Source: Mycolicibacterium sp. S2-37 (GTDB lineage Bacteria > Actinomycetota > Actinomycetes > Mycobacteriales > Mycobacteriaceae). Taken from it: a stretch of DNA of 64,000 nt. Numbering within the stretch: the first letter of the stretch is position 1; each line of letters starts with the position of its first letter. The notes below the pieces were generated by a model, which saw nothing but the letters and a program-made list of their open reading frames with translations, was not told where the DNA came from and did not search any database. Both the position numbers and the translations under genes were made by a program. Shown here in pieces: positions 23,550 to 32,867 of the stretch. The stretch covers positions 237,599 to 301,598 of the forward strand of contig NZ_JAFEVR010000013.1 of the NCBI RefSeq assembly GCF_017352375.1, given 5' to 3'.

Positions 23550-24434
23550 GTGGAGGTCGAATCCTTCGACGGGCGATCGGGCGGCGACGCAGACACCCAT
23601 CGTGCGGCGCCGTCGTCGGGATCGCCCGGGCCGCTCGGCTGGCTGCACAAGGCCAATCACCGGGCCGATCTGATCGCGTTCCTGCGCAAGGCTCGCAAAT
23701 CCCTACCGGGCGATCCGGATTTCGGCGATCCACTGTCGGCCGACGGCGTCGGAGGTCCACGGGCCGCGGCACGGGTGGCCGACCGGCTGCTCGACCGCGA
23801 AGCCGCCACCCGTGAGGTGAGCCTGGGTGCGCTGCAGGTCTGGCAGGCGGTGACCGAGCGGGTGTCGGGTAAGCCGGCCAACCCCGAGGTGACGCTCGTA
23901 TTCAGCGATCTGGTGGGCTTCTCGGCCTGGTCGTTGCGCGCCGGCGACGACGCCACATTGCGGCTGCTGCGGCGCGTCGCGCAGGTGTTCGAGCCGCCCC
24001 TGCTCGAGGCCGGCGGACGCATCGTCAAACGCATGGGCGACGGCTCGATGGCGGTGTTCACCGATCCGGGAACGGCCGTGGCCGCGGTGCAGAAGGCGAT
24101 GTCGGCGGTCCGGTCGGTCGAGGTCGACGGCTACACCCCGCGGATGCGTGTCGGCGTGCACACCGGCAGGCCGCACCGCATCGGATCGGACTGGCTGGGT
24201 ATCGACGTCAATGTCGCCGCCCGGGTGATGGAGCGCGCGACGCGCGGCGGGCTGGTGGTGTCGCAGACCACGCTCGACCAGATCTCGCCGGAGGATTTCG
24301 CGGCGCTCGATGTGGAGGCGAAGCGCCAGCGACGCCACGTCTTCACCACGAAACCCGACGGGGTGCCCACCGACCTGGCCATGTACCGCCTGCGCAGGCG
24401 TCGGTCCGCCGAACCGATCGACGATGAGGGCTGA
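23550..24434 (+). CDS. Class III adenylate cyclase (cytosolic)
   Basis: A 294-aa protein that makes cAMP from ATP. The C-terminal cyclase homology domain has the two metal-binding Asp residues (Asp120 in VFSDLVGFS, Asp164 in RMGDGS), an adenine-contact Lys160, and the transition-state Asn221/Arg225 pair in DVNVAARV, so it appears active. The first 110 residues form a helical regulatory region without membrane segments. It corresponds to Rv1647. TAGGCT lies 7 nt before GTG 23550, which fits a leaderless mRNA. Confidence 0.93.
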   Translation: MEVESFDGRSGGDADTHRAAPSSGSPGPLGWLHKANHRADLIAFLRKARKSLPGDPDFGDPLSADGVGGPRAAARVADRLLDREAATREVSLGALQVWQAVTERVSGKPANPEVTLVFSDLVGFSAWSLRAGDDATLRLLRRVAQVFEPPLLEAGGRIVKRMGDGSMAVFTDPGTAVAAVQKAMSAVRSVEVDGYTPRMRVGVHTGRPHRIGSDWLGIDVNVAARVMERATRGGLVVSQTTLDQISPEDFAALDVEAKRQRRHVFTTKPDGVPTDLAMYRLRRRRSAEPIDDEG

Positions 24435-24475
24435 CCCGGCCGAAACGGCCTCGAGGTGCCGCGTCGACCATCACC

Positions 24476-24481
24476 TATGAT
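24476..24481 (+). promoter_or_regulatory. Leaderless -10 element (TATGAT) of pheST
   Basis: TATGAT ends 6 nt before GTG 24488, the standard spacing for a transcript that starts on the initiation codon. No T-box, attenuator or leader peptide fits between the cyclase stop and pheS. Confidence 0.7.
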
Positions 24482-24487
24482 CGCCGG

Positions 24488-25531
24488 GTGGCTGAGCAGC
24501 CTGTGGACTTGTCGGACGACGCGCTGACCGAAGCCGTCGAGGCGGCCCGTCGTGCCTTCGGCCGGGCCGGTGATCTCGACGCGCTGGCCCGCGCGAAGAC
24601 CGAATACCTCGGCGACCGGTCGCCGATCGCACTGGCGCGTCAGGCGCTGGGTTCGCTCCCCAAGGCCGAACGCGCGGATGCCGGCAAGCGCGTCAACGTC
24701 GCGCGCACCGAGGCGCAGCGCAGCTACGACGACCGCCTCGGGGTGCTGCGCGCAGAACGCGACGCCGCGGTGCTGGTCGCCGAACGCATCGATGTGACGT
24801 TGCCGTCGACCCGTCAACCCATCGGGGCGCGCCACCCCATCACGATCCTGGCTGAGAACATCGCCGACACCTTCGTCGCGATGGGGTGGGAGTTGGCCGA
24901 GGGGCCTGAGGTCGAGACCGAACAGTTCAACTTCGACGCCCTGAACTTTCCGCCAGATCACCCGGCCCGCAGCGAGCAGGACACCTTCCACGTGGCGCCC
25001 GAAGGCTCCAGGCAGGTCCTGCGCACCCACACCTCACCGGTGCAGATCCGGGCCCTGCTCGAACGCGACCTTCCGGTCTACATCATCTCCATCGGCCGCA
25101 CCTTCCGCACCGACGAACTCGACGCCACCCACACGCCGGTCTTCCACCAGGTCGAGGGACTGGCGGTGGACAAGGGTCTGACGATGGCGAATCTGCGCGG
25201 CACGCTCGATGCGTTCGCCCGGGCGCAGTTCGGTCCGCAGGGCGGGACCCGACTACGACCACACTTCTTCCCCTTCACCGAACCGTCCGCGGAGGTCGAC
25301 GTGTGGTTCCCGAACAAGAAGGGCGGCCCGGGCTGGGTCGAGTGGGGTGGTTGCGGGATGGTCAACCCGAACGTCCTCCGGGCCTGCGGTATCGATCCCG
25401 ACGTCTACTCCGGTTTCGCCTTTGGGATGGGCCTGGAGCGAACGCTGCAGTTCCGCAACGGAATTCCGGACATGCGCGACATGGTGGAGGGTGACGTGCG
25501 CTTCTCACTGCCGTTCGGGGTGGGCGCCTGA
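24488..25531 (+). CDS. pheS: Phenylalanyl-tRNA synthetase alpha subunit
   Basis: A 347-aa catalytic subunit of the (alpha-beta)2 PheRS. An N-terminal coiled-coil tRNA-binding arm is followed by the class II core with motif 1 (GARHPITILAENIADTF), motif 2 (FRTDELDATHTPVFHQVEG) and motif 3 (GFAFGMGLERTL). The length is normal. The stop TGA overlaps the pheT ATG by one base, ensuring equal production of the two subunits. Confidence 0.98.
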   Translation: MAEQPVDLSDDALTEAVEAARRAFGRAGDLDALARAKTEYLGDRSPIALARQALGSLPKAERADAGKRVNVARTEAQRSYDDRLGVLRAERDAAVLVAERIDVTLPSTRQPIGARHPITILAENIADTFVAMGWELAEGPEVETEQFNFDALNFPPDHPARSEQDTFHVAPEGSRQVLRTHTSPVQIRALLERDLPVYIISIGRTFRTDELDATHTPVFHQVEGLAVDKGLTMANLRGTLDAFARAQFGPQGGTRLRPHFFPFTEPSAEVDVWFPNKKGGPGWVEWGGCGMVNPNVLRACGIDPDVYSGFAFGMGLERTLQFRNGIPDMRDMVEGDVRFSLPFGVGA

Positions 25532-28017
25532 TGCGGCTGCCCTACAGCTGGCTGCGCGAGATCGTGGCCGCAGGCGCTCCCGGCTGGAACCCCTCGGTCG
25601 ACGAGCTCGAGCAGGTGTTCATCCGCATCGGCCACGAGGTCGAGGAGATCATCCCCGTCGGTCCGGTGAGTGGTCCGCTCACCATCGGCCGGGTCACCCA
25701 GATCGAGGAACTCACCGAGTTCAAGAAGCCGATTCGTGCCGTCAAGGTCGATGTCGGCGAGCCGGAGCCACGCGATATCGTCTGCGGCGCAACGAACTTC
25801 GTCGTCGGTGACCTGGTGGTGGTGGCGCTACCCGGGACGGTGCTGCCCGGCGATTTCACGATCGCCACCCGGAAGACCTACGGGCGCACCTCGGACGGGA
25901 TGATCTGTTCGACGGCCGAGATGCACCTCGGCGCCGATCATTCCGGCATCCTGGTGCTGCCCGCCGGTACCGCCGAGCCCGGCGCCCCTGCCGCCGATGT
26001 GCTCGGGCTCGACGACGTCGTCTTCGATCTGGCCATCACACCCGATCGCGGATACTGCCTTTCGGTGCGCGGTATGGCCCGCGAGATCGCGTGTGCCTAC
26101 GACCTCGATTTCGTCGATCCGGCACGAGTGCCCGCGCTACCCGCCGAGGGCGAGGCCCTGCCGGTGACCATCGACCCGGGCACCGGGGTGCAGCGCTTCG
26201 GTCTGCGACCGGTCACCGGCATCGACCCGGCCGCGGTGTCGCCCTGGTGGCTGCAGCGGCGGTTGCTGCTGTCGGGCATCCGGTCGATCTCCCCGGCCGT
26301 CGACGTCACCAACTACGTGATGCTCGAGATCGGGCATCCGCTGCACGCGCACGACCGCAGCCTCATCACCGGTGGTTTCCGGGTGCGCTTCGCCGAACCG
26401 GGCGAGACCGTGGTGACCCTGGACGACGTCACCCGCCGGCTCGATCCGGCCGATGTGCTGATCGTCGACGACGTGGCCACGGCCGCCATCGGCGGTGTGA
26501 TGGGCGCGGGCACGACCGAGGTCCGCGCGACGACCACCGACGTCATGCTCGAGGCCGCGGTCTGGGACCCGGCCGCGGTGTCACGCACCCAGCGGCGGCT
26601 TCGTCTGGCCAGTGAGGCCGGACGCCGCTACGAACGGACGGTCGACCCCGCCATCTCGGTCGCCGCGCTGGATCGCTGCGCGGAGCTGCTCGCCGACATC
26701 GCCGGCGGCACCGTCGAATCCGCACTGACCGACTGGCGTGGAGATCCACCGCGCGACGACTGGTCCCCGGCGCCGGTCAGCATGGCTCTCGACCGGCCCG
26801 ACCGGACTGCGGGCGTCGACTACGCGCCGGGCACCACGCAGCGGCGGCTCACTCAGATCGGCGCCCGTGTCACCGTCGACGGCGATCAGCTGACCGCCAC
26901 CCCACCCAGCTGGCGGCCGGATCTCCAGCAGCCTGCCGACCTCGTCGAGGAGGTGCTGCGCCTCGAAGGCCTGGAAAAGGTCCCGTCGGTGCTGCCGCCC
27001 GCACCGGCCGGTCGCGGGCTGACGCCCGTCCAGAAGCGTCGGCGCGCCATCGGCAAGTCGCTGGCGCTCGGCGGATACGTCGAGATCCTGCCCACCCCGT
27101 TCCTGCCTCCCGGCATCTTCGATCTGTGGGGACTGCCCGACGACGACCGCAGGCGCGTCGCGGCCAGAGTGCTCAACCCGCTGGAGGCCGATCGTCCGGA
27201 GCTGGCCACCACACTGCTGCCCGGGCTGCTGGAGGCACTGAGCCGCAACGTCTCCCGCGGTGCGGTCGACACCGCGCTGTTCGCCATCGCACAGGTGGTC
27301 GAGCCCACCGACCGGACCCGGGCCGTCGAGCGCATCCCCAATGACCGCCGGCCGACCGACGAGGAGATCGCGACCCTCGACGCGTCGCTGCCGCGGCAGC
27401 CGCAGCACGTCGGCGTGGTGCTGACCGGCCTGCGTGAGCCGGCCGGCCCATGGGGGCCCGGACGCCCGGTGGAGGCGCGCGACGCCCTGGAGGCTGTGCA
27501 GATCGTGGCGCGCGCCGCCGGGGTCGAGTTCACCCTCCGCGCCGCGCAGTATCTCCCGTGGCATCCCGGCCGCTGCGCCGAGGTGCTGGTGGGAGAGACG
27601 GTCATCGGTCACGCCGGCCAGCTTCATCCGGCGGTGATCGAGCGGTCGGGACTGCCCAAGGGCACGTGCGCCGCCGAGATCGACCTCAGCGCGGTCCCGT
27701 TGACCGAACGCCTGCCCGCACCGCGGGTATCTCCGTTCCCGGCCGTATTCCAGGACGTGAGCCTGATCGTCGACGACGAGGTGGCGGCGCAGAGCGTCGT
27801 CGACGCCGTCCGCGCCGGTGCTGGGGAGTTGCTCGAGGACGTGCGGCTGTTCGACGTCTACACCGGCCCGCAAATCGGCGAGGGCCGCAAGTCGCTGGCG
27901 TTGGCCCTGCGATTCCGAGCCCCGGACCGGACCCTGACCGAGGACGAGGCGAGCGCCGCCCGCGATGCCGCGGTCCAGGCCGCCGCCGAGCGCGTCGGCG
28001 CCCTGCAGCGCCGCTGA
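25531..28017 (+). CDS. pheT: Phenylalanyl-tRNA synthetase beta subunit
   Basis: An 828-aa structural and editing subunit of PheRS. From the N-terminus it has an EMAP/OB-type tRNA-binding domain (residues about 40-160), B3/B4 editing domains, the B5 DNA-binding-like domain, a catalytic-like class II fold, and a C-terminal anticodon-binding FDX-ACB domain (FPAVFQDVSLIVDDEV to the end). The protein is complete. It is followed after 4 bp by the convergent LysR gene, so transcription must end at or beyond the stop. Confidence 0.98.
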   Translation: MRLPYSWLREIVAAGAPGWNPSVDELEQVFIRIGHEVEEIIPVGPVSGPLTIGRVTQIEELTEFKKPIRAVKVDVGEPEPRDIVCGATNFVVGDLVVVALPGTVLPGDFTIATRKTYGRTSDGMICSTAEMHLGADHSGILVLPAGTAEPGAPAADVLGLDDVVFDLAITPDRGYCLSVRGMAREIACAYDLDFVDPARVPALPAEGEALPVTIDPGTGVQRFGLRPVTGIDPAAVSPWWLQRRLLLSGIRSISPAVDVTNYVMLEIGHPLHAHDRSLITGGFRVRFAEPGETVVTLDDVTRRLDPADVLIVDDVATAAIGGVMGAGTTEVRATTTDVMLEAAVWDPAAVSRTQRRLRLASEAGRRYERTVDPAISVAALDRCAELLADIAGGTVESALTDWRGDPPRDDWSPAPVSMALDRPDRTAGVDYAPGTTQRRLTQIGARVTVDGDQLTATPPSWRPDLQQPADLVEEVLRLEGLEKVPSVLPPAPAGRGLTPVQKRRRAIGKSLALGGYVEILPTPFLPPGIFDLWGLPDDDRRRVAARVLNPLEADRPELATTLLPGLLEALSRNVSRGAVDTALFAIAQVVEPTDRTRAVERIPNDRRPTDEEIATLDASLPRQPQHVGVVLTGLREPAGPWGPGRPVEARDALEAVQIVARAAGVEFTLRAAQYLPWHPGRCAEVLVGETVIGHAGQLHPAVIERSGLPKGTCAAEIDLSAVPLTERLPAPRVSPFPAVFQDVSLIVDDEVAAQSVVDAVRAGAGELLEDVRLFDVYTGPQIGEGRKSLALALRFRAPDRTLTEDEASAARDAAVQAAAERVGALQRR

Positions 28018-28021
28018 GGCG

Positions 28022-28966
28022 TCAGCGCGCCGCCCAGGGCGCCGTCGTGACCCGCCGCTGCAGTTCCAGCGCGGCGATCGTCGCGGTCTCGCGGAGCCAG
28101 ACATGGCGGCGATCGTTGTCCAGCACCGGATGCCAGCCCATCAGGTAGTTCAGGGTCTCGATCTCCCGCGGCGCCCGCAGCACCCGGGTGGCGTCGTGGT
28201 CGACCTGGGAGTCGACGAGTAGCGAGGGGATCGTGACGACGAGCTCGGTGCCGGGCACTGCGCTGAGTGCGGCGGCGTGGAACGGCAGTGTGAGAGGGGC
28301 TTTCCTGGTGACGCCGAGTGCGGCCAGGGTCAGGTCGACGGCAGGCTGTTGGCCGGTGTCGATGTCGATCGCCACGTGCCGGCTGCCGAGGTAGGTGTCC
28401 AGGTCGAAGCCGTCCGCACCGGCCATGGGGTGATTTCGGTCGACGACGCACACGAAGCGTTCGGTGAACAGCCGCGCCACTTTGAGACCCGGCGGGTCGG
28501 GGCCGCCGAAGAACACCAGATCGAGCTGCCCGCTGTCGATTTCGTCGAAGACACCGTCATGCCAGTGGCGGAATCGGACGGTCGAGGTCGGCGAGGCCGC
28601 CCGGACCCGCTGGTACAGCGGCGGCGCGAGCACGGTGGCGATGTAGTCGCTGGACGCGAGTTGGACGTCCAGTGATTCCCGATCGGGTTCGAAGGTGTCA
28701 TCGGCGAACATGGCGTCGAGTTGTGGCACCACGGCGGCCAGCTGGGCGCGCACGCGGTGGGCGCGGGGCGTCAGGCGGTATTCGTTGTCGGTCCGCACGA
28801 GCAACTCGTCATCGAGGACCTTGCGAAGGCGTTGCAGTGCACGGCTCATGGCGGACTGGCTCATCCCGACGCGTGCCGCTGCCCGCGAGATCTGCCGCTC
28901 ATCGAGGAGGGCGATCAGCGCGGGCAACAGGTTCAGGTCGACCCGGCTGATATTCATGGGGTGCAT
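28022..28966 (-). CDS. LysR-family transcriptional regulator
   Basis: A 314-aa regulator with an N-terminal winged HTH (LLDERQISRAAARVGMSQSAMSRALQRLRKVL, residues about 18-50) and a two-lobed effector-binding domain (from about 95). The style resembles NodD/NahR-type LTTRs, which start with DLNLL. Starts at 28957, 28966 and 28984 are all possible, and none has a good ribosome-binding site; 28966 was chosen as a middle estimate. It is divergent from the DUF4331-SDR-SDR operon, which it most likely controls. Confidence 0.88.
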   Translation of the reverse strand: MHPMNISRVDLNLLPALIALLDERQISRAAARVGMSQSAMSRALQRLRKVLDDELLVRTDNEYRLTPRAHRVRAQLAAVVPQLDAMFADDTFEPDRESLDVQLASSDYIATVLAPPLYQRVRAASPTSTVRFRHWHDGVFDEIDSGQLDLVFFGGPDPPGLKVARLFTERFVCVVDRNHPMAGADGFDLDTYLGSRHVAIDIDTGQQPAVDLTLAALGVTRKAPLTLPFHAAALSAVPGTELVVTIPSLLVDSQVDHDATRVLRAPREIETLNYLMGWHPVLDNDRRHVWLRETATIAALELQRRVTTAPWAAR

Positions 28967-28992
28967 GACAGGCAATTCAAACATGTCGACTA

Positions 28993-29063
28993 TTCCAGGA
29001 ATTGGAACGGGAACGGCCCCGACTTCATGCGTCCTGTGCATGGCATGTATCGCAAGTATGCAC
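28993..29063. promoter_or_regulatory. Candidate LysR operator region (two dyads)
   Basis: The gap between the LysR gene and the DUF4331 gene holds a perfect 5+5+5 dyad, TTCCA-GGAAT-TGGAA at 28993-29007, which contains ATTCC-A-GGAAT. A second inverted pair, GTGCAT at 29036-29041 with ATGCAC at 29058-29063, also lies there. Paired sites of this kind suit a LysR tetramer spanning a divergent promoter. Confidence 0.45.
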
Positions 29064-29140
29064 GTGACAATGCGCCGGTCTGACCGCACGATCGATGGTG
29101 ACGGCTGCGCTCCGGCACCGTCTCTGCGTCAGGGAGCACG

Positions 29141-30178
29141 ATGTCTCACCACCTCGATTCACCGATCGCCCGCCAGGATGTCCGGTTGGACATCACCGAT
29201 CTCTACGTCTTCCGCGGCGAGCTCGGCACGGTGCTTCTCATCAACGTGTGCCACTCGCTGGGTGGAGCCACCGTCGAGGGCTTCCACCCCGAGGGGATGT
29301 ACGAGTTCAAGATCGACCTCGACGGCGATGCGGTGGAGGACCTGACCTACCGGGTGACCTTCGGGGAGCGGGATGGCGCAGGACGCCAGGACTACGAGGT
29401 GATGCGGCTGTCGGGCGCGGCGGCTGCCGATCCGTTCGCCGAGGGCAGCGCACTGTTGTCCGGCCGCACCGGTACCACCGCCGAGGCACCCGGTGGTGCT
29501 CGGGCGTGGGCGGGCAGGGCGGCCGACCCGTTCTGGATCGAACCCGACGTCCTGCACGCCGTAGGGCATGCCGTTGCGGACGGCACGACCCTCGACCTCG
29601 GCGACTGGGAGCCCGCCCGGGCCAGGAATCTCTTCGACGGCGAGACCGTGTACTCGCTGGTGCTCGAACTGCCCGACGGCGATGTGGTCGCGCACGGGTC
29701 CGACGCCCGCATCGGAGTGTGGGCTGTGGCGTCCCTGCGCACCGATGCCGGCGGCTGGCGCTCCATCAACCGCGTCGGTCTGCCGATGATCCATCCGCTG
29801 TTCACCCAGTTCGACGAGAAGCTGGGCGACGACCTCAACGCGGGGGTGCCTGCTGACGACCACGCCACCTACTCCGAACTCGTCGCCAGCCGGATATCCG
29901 GAGTCGTCGGCGCGCACCAAACCGCCCAGGACCCGCAGGCCTACGGCCACAGCGTGGCCCAGCGGCTCTTCCCGAACATCCTGCCCTACACCGTCGGAAC
30001 GCCTGCGGTGTTCGGCTTCGCCGGCTGGAACGGCCGATCGCTCACCGACAACGCGCCCGACGTCATGTTCAGCCTGGCCCTCAACACGCCGATAGCACTC
30101 GGTATCGGCCCTGATTCGGTCACGGCCAAGCCGTCGCAACAGTTCCCGTACATACCGACACCCGGAGACGACTCATGA
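29141..30178 (+). CDS. DUF4331 family protein
   Basis: A 345-aa protein with the DUF4331 hallmark start SHHLDSP...DITDLYVFRGE and later blocks (YEFKIDLDGDAVEDLTY, GRPLxxxDAxD-like NGRSLTDNAPDVMFS). No signal peptide is visible, although many members are exported. The function is unknown. The family often sits with oxidoreductase or uncharacterised metabolic genes. GGGAG lies 6-10 nt before ATG. It overlaps the next SDR gene by ATGA and faces the LysR regulator. Confidence 0.85.
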   Translation: MSHHLDSPIARQDVRLDITDLYVFRGELGTVLLINVCHSLGGATVEGFHPEGMYEFKIDLDGDAVEDLTYRVTFGERDGAGRQDYEVMRLSGAAAADPFAEGSALLSGRTGTTAEAPGGARAWAGRAADPFWIEPDVLHAVGHAVADGTTLDLGDWEPARARNLFDGETVYSLVLELPDGDVVAHGSDARIGVWAVASLRTDAGGWRSINRVGLPMIHPLFTQFDEKLGDDLNAGVPADDHATYSELVASRISGVVGAHQTAQDPQAYGHSVAQRLFPNILPYTVGTPAVFGFAGWNGRSLTDNAPDVMFSLALNTPIALGIGPDSVTAKPSQQFPYIPTPGDDS

Positions 30179-31071
30179 CCGCCAAGACCATCCTCATCAC
30201 CGGCGCCTCGAGCGGGTTCGGCTGGCGCAGTGCGGAGGCGCTCGCCCGCGCCGGCCACACGGTGTACGCCTCGATGCGCGACACCACCGGCCGCAACGAG
30301 GCGCGGGTCACCGCCGTGAACGATCTCGCGCAGCGCCACGGTATCGACCTGCGGGCGCTGGACATGGACGTCCAGAGCCAGGATTCGGTGGATGCCGCGG
30401 TATCTCGTGTGATGGCGGACAGCGGTCGCCTCGATGTGCTCGTCCACAACGCCGGCCACATGGTGTACGGGCCGTCGGAAGCCTTCACGCCCGAGCAGGT
30501 GGCGGCTGTCTATGATGTCAATGTCGTTGGGACGCAAAGGGTGAACCGCGCAGCCCTGCCGCACCTGCGACGTCAGGGCGCAAGCTTGCTCCTCTGGGTT
30601 TCGAGCAGCAGCTGCGCCGGCGGGACACCGCCGTATCTGGGGCCGTACTTCGCGGCCAAGGCGGCGATGGACGCACTTGCCGTGAGCTATGCCCGGGAAC
30701 TCGCCCGGTGGGGCGTCGAGACGTCGATCATCGTCCCCGGTGCGTTCACCTCGGGCACCAACCATTTCGCCCATGCGATGGCGCCGGGCGATCGCAGTGT
30801 CGTCGACGAGTACGAGAACGGGCCCTACCGCGGGTTCGGTCCGCAAGTCCAGGAGGCGTTCGACGCGATCGTGCCTGACGACGCCGATCCGGACGCCGTC
30901 GCCCGCGCCATCGTCGAGATCGTCGACACCCCCTTCGGCAAGCGGCCTTTTCGCGTGCACATCGACCCCAGCCAGGACGGAGCCGACGTCGGCTTCGCCG
31001 TCCTCGACCGCCTCAGGGCCGAGATGTTGCACCGGGTCGGCCTACCCGACCTGTTGGCCCCGGCTCACTAG
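30175..31071 (+). CDS. Short-chain dehydrogenase/reductase
   Basis: A 298-aa classical SDR. The NAD(P) motif TGASSGFGWRSAEAL is followed by the structural NNAG-type motif HNAGHMVYG, an active-site Ser in SSSSCAGG and the YxxxK motif YFAAK. It probably oxidises or reduces a hydroxyl/keto group on a small molecule. The preferred cofactor may be NADP given SMRDTTGR after the second strand. It is translationally coupled to the DUF4331 gene and followed after 26 bp by a second, divergent SDR. Confidence 0.9.
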   Translation: MTAKTILITGASSGFGWRSAEALARAGHTVYASMRDTTGRNEARVTAVNDLAQRHGIDLRALDMDVQSQDSVDAAVSRVMADSGRLDVLVHNAGHMVYGPSEAFTPEQVAAVYDVNVVGTQRVNRAALPHLRRQGASLLLWVSSSSCAGGTPPYLGPYFAAKAAMDALAVSYARELARWGVETSIIVPGAFTSGTNHFAHAMAPGDRSVVDEYENGPYRGFGPQVQEAFDAIVPDDADPDAVARAIVEIVDTPFGKRPFRVHIDPSQDGADVGFAVLDRLRAEMLHRVGLPDLLAPAH

Positions 31072-31097
31072 ACACCCACCCGCGAAAGGCATTGCCC

Positions 31098-31853
31098 ATG
31101 CGCATCTCTGGCAACACCATCTTCATTCCCGGCTCCACCAGCGGCATCGGCTTGGCACTCGCGCTGGCGCTGCGGGCCAAGGGGAACACGGTCATCATCG
31201 GCGGGCGCCGCAAGCAACTGCTGGACGAGATCGCCGCCGAGCACCCCGATCTGGGCACCGTACAGATCGACGTCGCCGATCCCGCCAGCATCATCGCCGC
31301 CGCGCGGCAGGTCCTCGCCGACTACCCGGACCTCAACGTGCTCATCGCCATGGCCGGCATCATGCACATCGAGGACTGGCACCGGCCCGAATCATTCCTC
31401 GAATCAGCCGAAGCCGTGGTGACCACCAACGTCCTCGGCCCGATCCGCCTGATCGCGGCGTTCATCGATCATCTCCAGTCACAACCCGGCGCCACGATCG
31501 TCACGGTGTCGTCCGGGCTCGGCTTCGCCCCGCTGAAGGTGACACCGAGCTACAACGCCTCGAAGGCGGCGGTGCATCTGCTCACCGAATCGCTGCGACT
31601 GCAACTCGCCGACACCAGCGTCGAACTCAAGGAACTGGTGCCGCCCTCGGTGGCGACCGATCTGATCCCCGGCCAGCGGGACAGTTCGTTCGCGATGCCT
31701 CTCGATCAGTTCGTGACCGAAGTCGTCGACATCCTCGAGCACGATCCCGACGCCAAGGAGATCCTCGTCGAACAGGTGAAGTTCCTGCGCTACGGCGAAT
31801 ACGACGAGGTGGTTGCGACTCTGAACGCTGCAGATCCCCACGCCGCCGACTGA
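31098..31853 (+). CDS. Short-chain dehydrogenase (DltE-like)
   Basis: A 251-aa SDR with the motif PGSTSGIGLALA, active-site Ser in TVSSGLGF and YNASK. Ala replaces the usual first Asn in the NAG motif (IAMAGIM). The sequence resembles the DltE-like subgroup (VPPSVATDLIPGQ). The start is ATG 31098 with GAAAGG upstream; TTG 31092 is less likely. Last gene of the LysR-controlled operon, followed by hairpins that may end transcription from both sides. Confidence 0.87.
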   Translation: MRISGNTIFIPGSTSGIGLALALALRAKGNTVIIGGRRKQLLDEIAAEHPDLGTVQIDVADPASIIAAARQVLADYPDLNVLIAMAGIMHIEDWHRPESFLESAEAVVTTNVLGPIRLIAAFIDHLQSQPGATIVTVSSGLGFAPLKVTPSYNASKAAVHLLTESLRLQLADTSVELKELVPPSVATDLIPGQRDSSFAMPLDQFVTEVVDILEHDPDAKEILVEQVKFLRYGEYDEVVATLNAADPHAAD

Positions 31854-31895
31854 ATCTCCGACCAGCCGTAGCCGGCCTGGGTGGTCTGGATCTCC

Positions 31896-31993
31896 AGCGG
31901 TGCTGAGGACGCACCGCTCGACGGGTGAACGCGCGGCTCGGAGGCGATCTCCGGGACGGTTGTATCGCCCTGGAGCGCGCCGCAGTGCGCGCT
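31896..31993. terminator. GC-rich hairpins between convergent operons
   Basis: Two perfect inverted repeats lie in the 138-bp gap. AGCGGTGC (31896-31903) pairs with GCACCGCT (31911-31918), and AGCGCGC (31974-31980) pairs with GCGCGCT (31987-31993, touching the last codon of the FAH gene). A weaker pair (31943-31948 with 31964-31969) sits between them. No U-tract follows, as is common for mycobacterial hairpins, so termination efficiency is uncertain. Confidence 0.45.
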
Positions 31994-32837
31994 ATCCGAC
32001 AGGGTTGGTCAGCGACGCCAGGTCAGTGCCCAGTTCGCAGCGCACGGTGTCGCCGGGTGAGATCCCGACCGCGCCGGGTGTACCCGTTGACAGGATGTCG
32101 CCCGGATAGAACGGCATCACGTGGCTGTGGAAGCTCAGCAGCTCGGCCGGCGAGAACGTCATCCCCGACACGGTGTCCTCGCGGTGCACCGCGCCGTTGT
32201 GAATCGTGGCCACGCGCAGGTCTTCCAGCGGTCCATGGGCCAGAACCTCGTCGAGGGTGATCAGGTCCGGACCGAACGCGAAAAAGCTCGGGTAGTTCTT
32301 CACCCGGGTCAGGTAGCGCGGATTCTCCAGCAGGACCGCCTCGGCCGTCTGGTCCAGGACCGGCACCACGCCGGCGACGTAGGACATCGCGTCCTCGACG
32401 CTGACCTGATAACAGAGTTTGCCGATCACGAGGCCGAGTTCGGCCTCCGAGGTCACCTTGCCGATCCCGGGTGGCACCACGATCGGTTCGCCTGGGCCGA
32501 CTATGGTGTGGTCACCCTTGATGAAGGACGCCGGTGTGGTGCGGGGCGCCTGTTCGCCGAGATCCCCTGCGTGCGCACCATAATTCAGGCCGATACCGAA
32601 GATCTTGCGCGGGTGAGCCCACGGCGCGAGCACCGGTGAGTCGGCGGGCACGCAGGCATCGTCGGCGACACCGTCGGCGACCGCGACGGCAAGTGCCTCG
32701 AGACTGTCGGCCTCCAGTAGCGTCATCAGGTCGGCGGGCGTGCCGGGCAGTACCTTGTCGACGCGAGCGAGGCGGCCGTCGGCCAGCGAGAGGCACGCGA
32801 TCGGATGGTCATCGAGCAGGACAGTGCGGATACGCAC
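31992..32837 (-). CDS. Fumarylacetoacetate hydrolase (FAH) family protein
   Basis: A 281-aa FAH-fold C-C hydrolase or decarboxylase/isomerase. The core GIGLNYGAHAGDLG carries the catalytic-loop His, and the metal ligands are EAELGLVIG (Glu) and the Asp of VPVLDQTAE. The C-terminal GMTFSPAELLSFHSHVMPFYPGDILSTGTPGAVG is typical. Members cleave acylpyruvates or 2,4-diketo acids, or tautomerise oxaloacetate-like keto acids. It is the last gene of the 12-gene carboxylate operon, so it may carry out the final cleavage to central metabolites (inference). Confidence 0.9.
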   Translation of the reverse strand: MRIRTVLLDDHPIACLSLADGRLARVDKVLPGTPADLMTLLEADSLEALAVAVADGVADDACVPADSPVLAPWAHPRKIFGIGLNYGAHAGDLGEQAPRTTPASFIKGDHTIVGPGEPIVVPPGIGKVTSEAELGLVIGKLCYQVSVEDAMSYVAGVVPVLDQTAEAVLLENPRYLTRVKNYPSFFAFGPDLITLDEVLAHGPLEDLRVATIHNGAVHREDTVSGMTFSPAELLSFHSHVMPFYPGDILSTGTPGAVGISPGDTVRCELGTDLASLTNPVG

Positions 32838-32867
32838 GGGATCTCCTTAGAGGTGAACGGATTTCAG

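Noticed and set aside
24435..24487. T-box or attenuator leader before pheST
   Set aside because: Only 53 bp are available and a leaderless -10 leaves no room for a leader.
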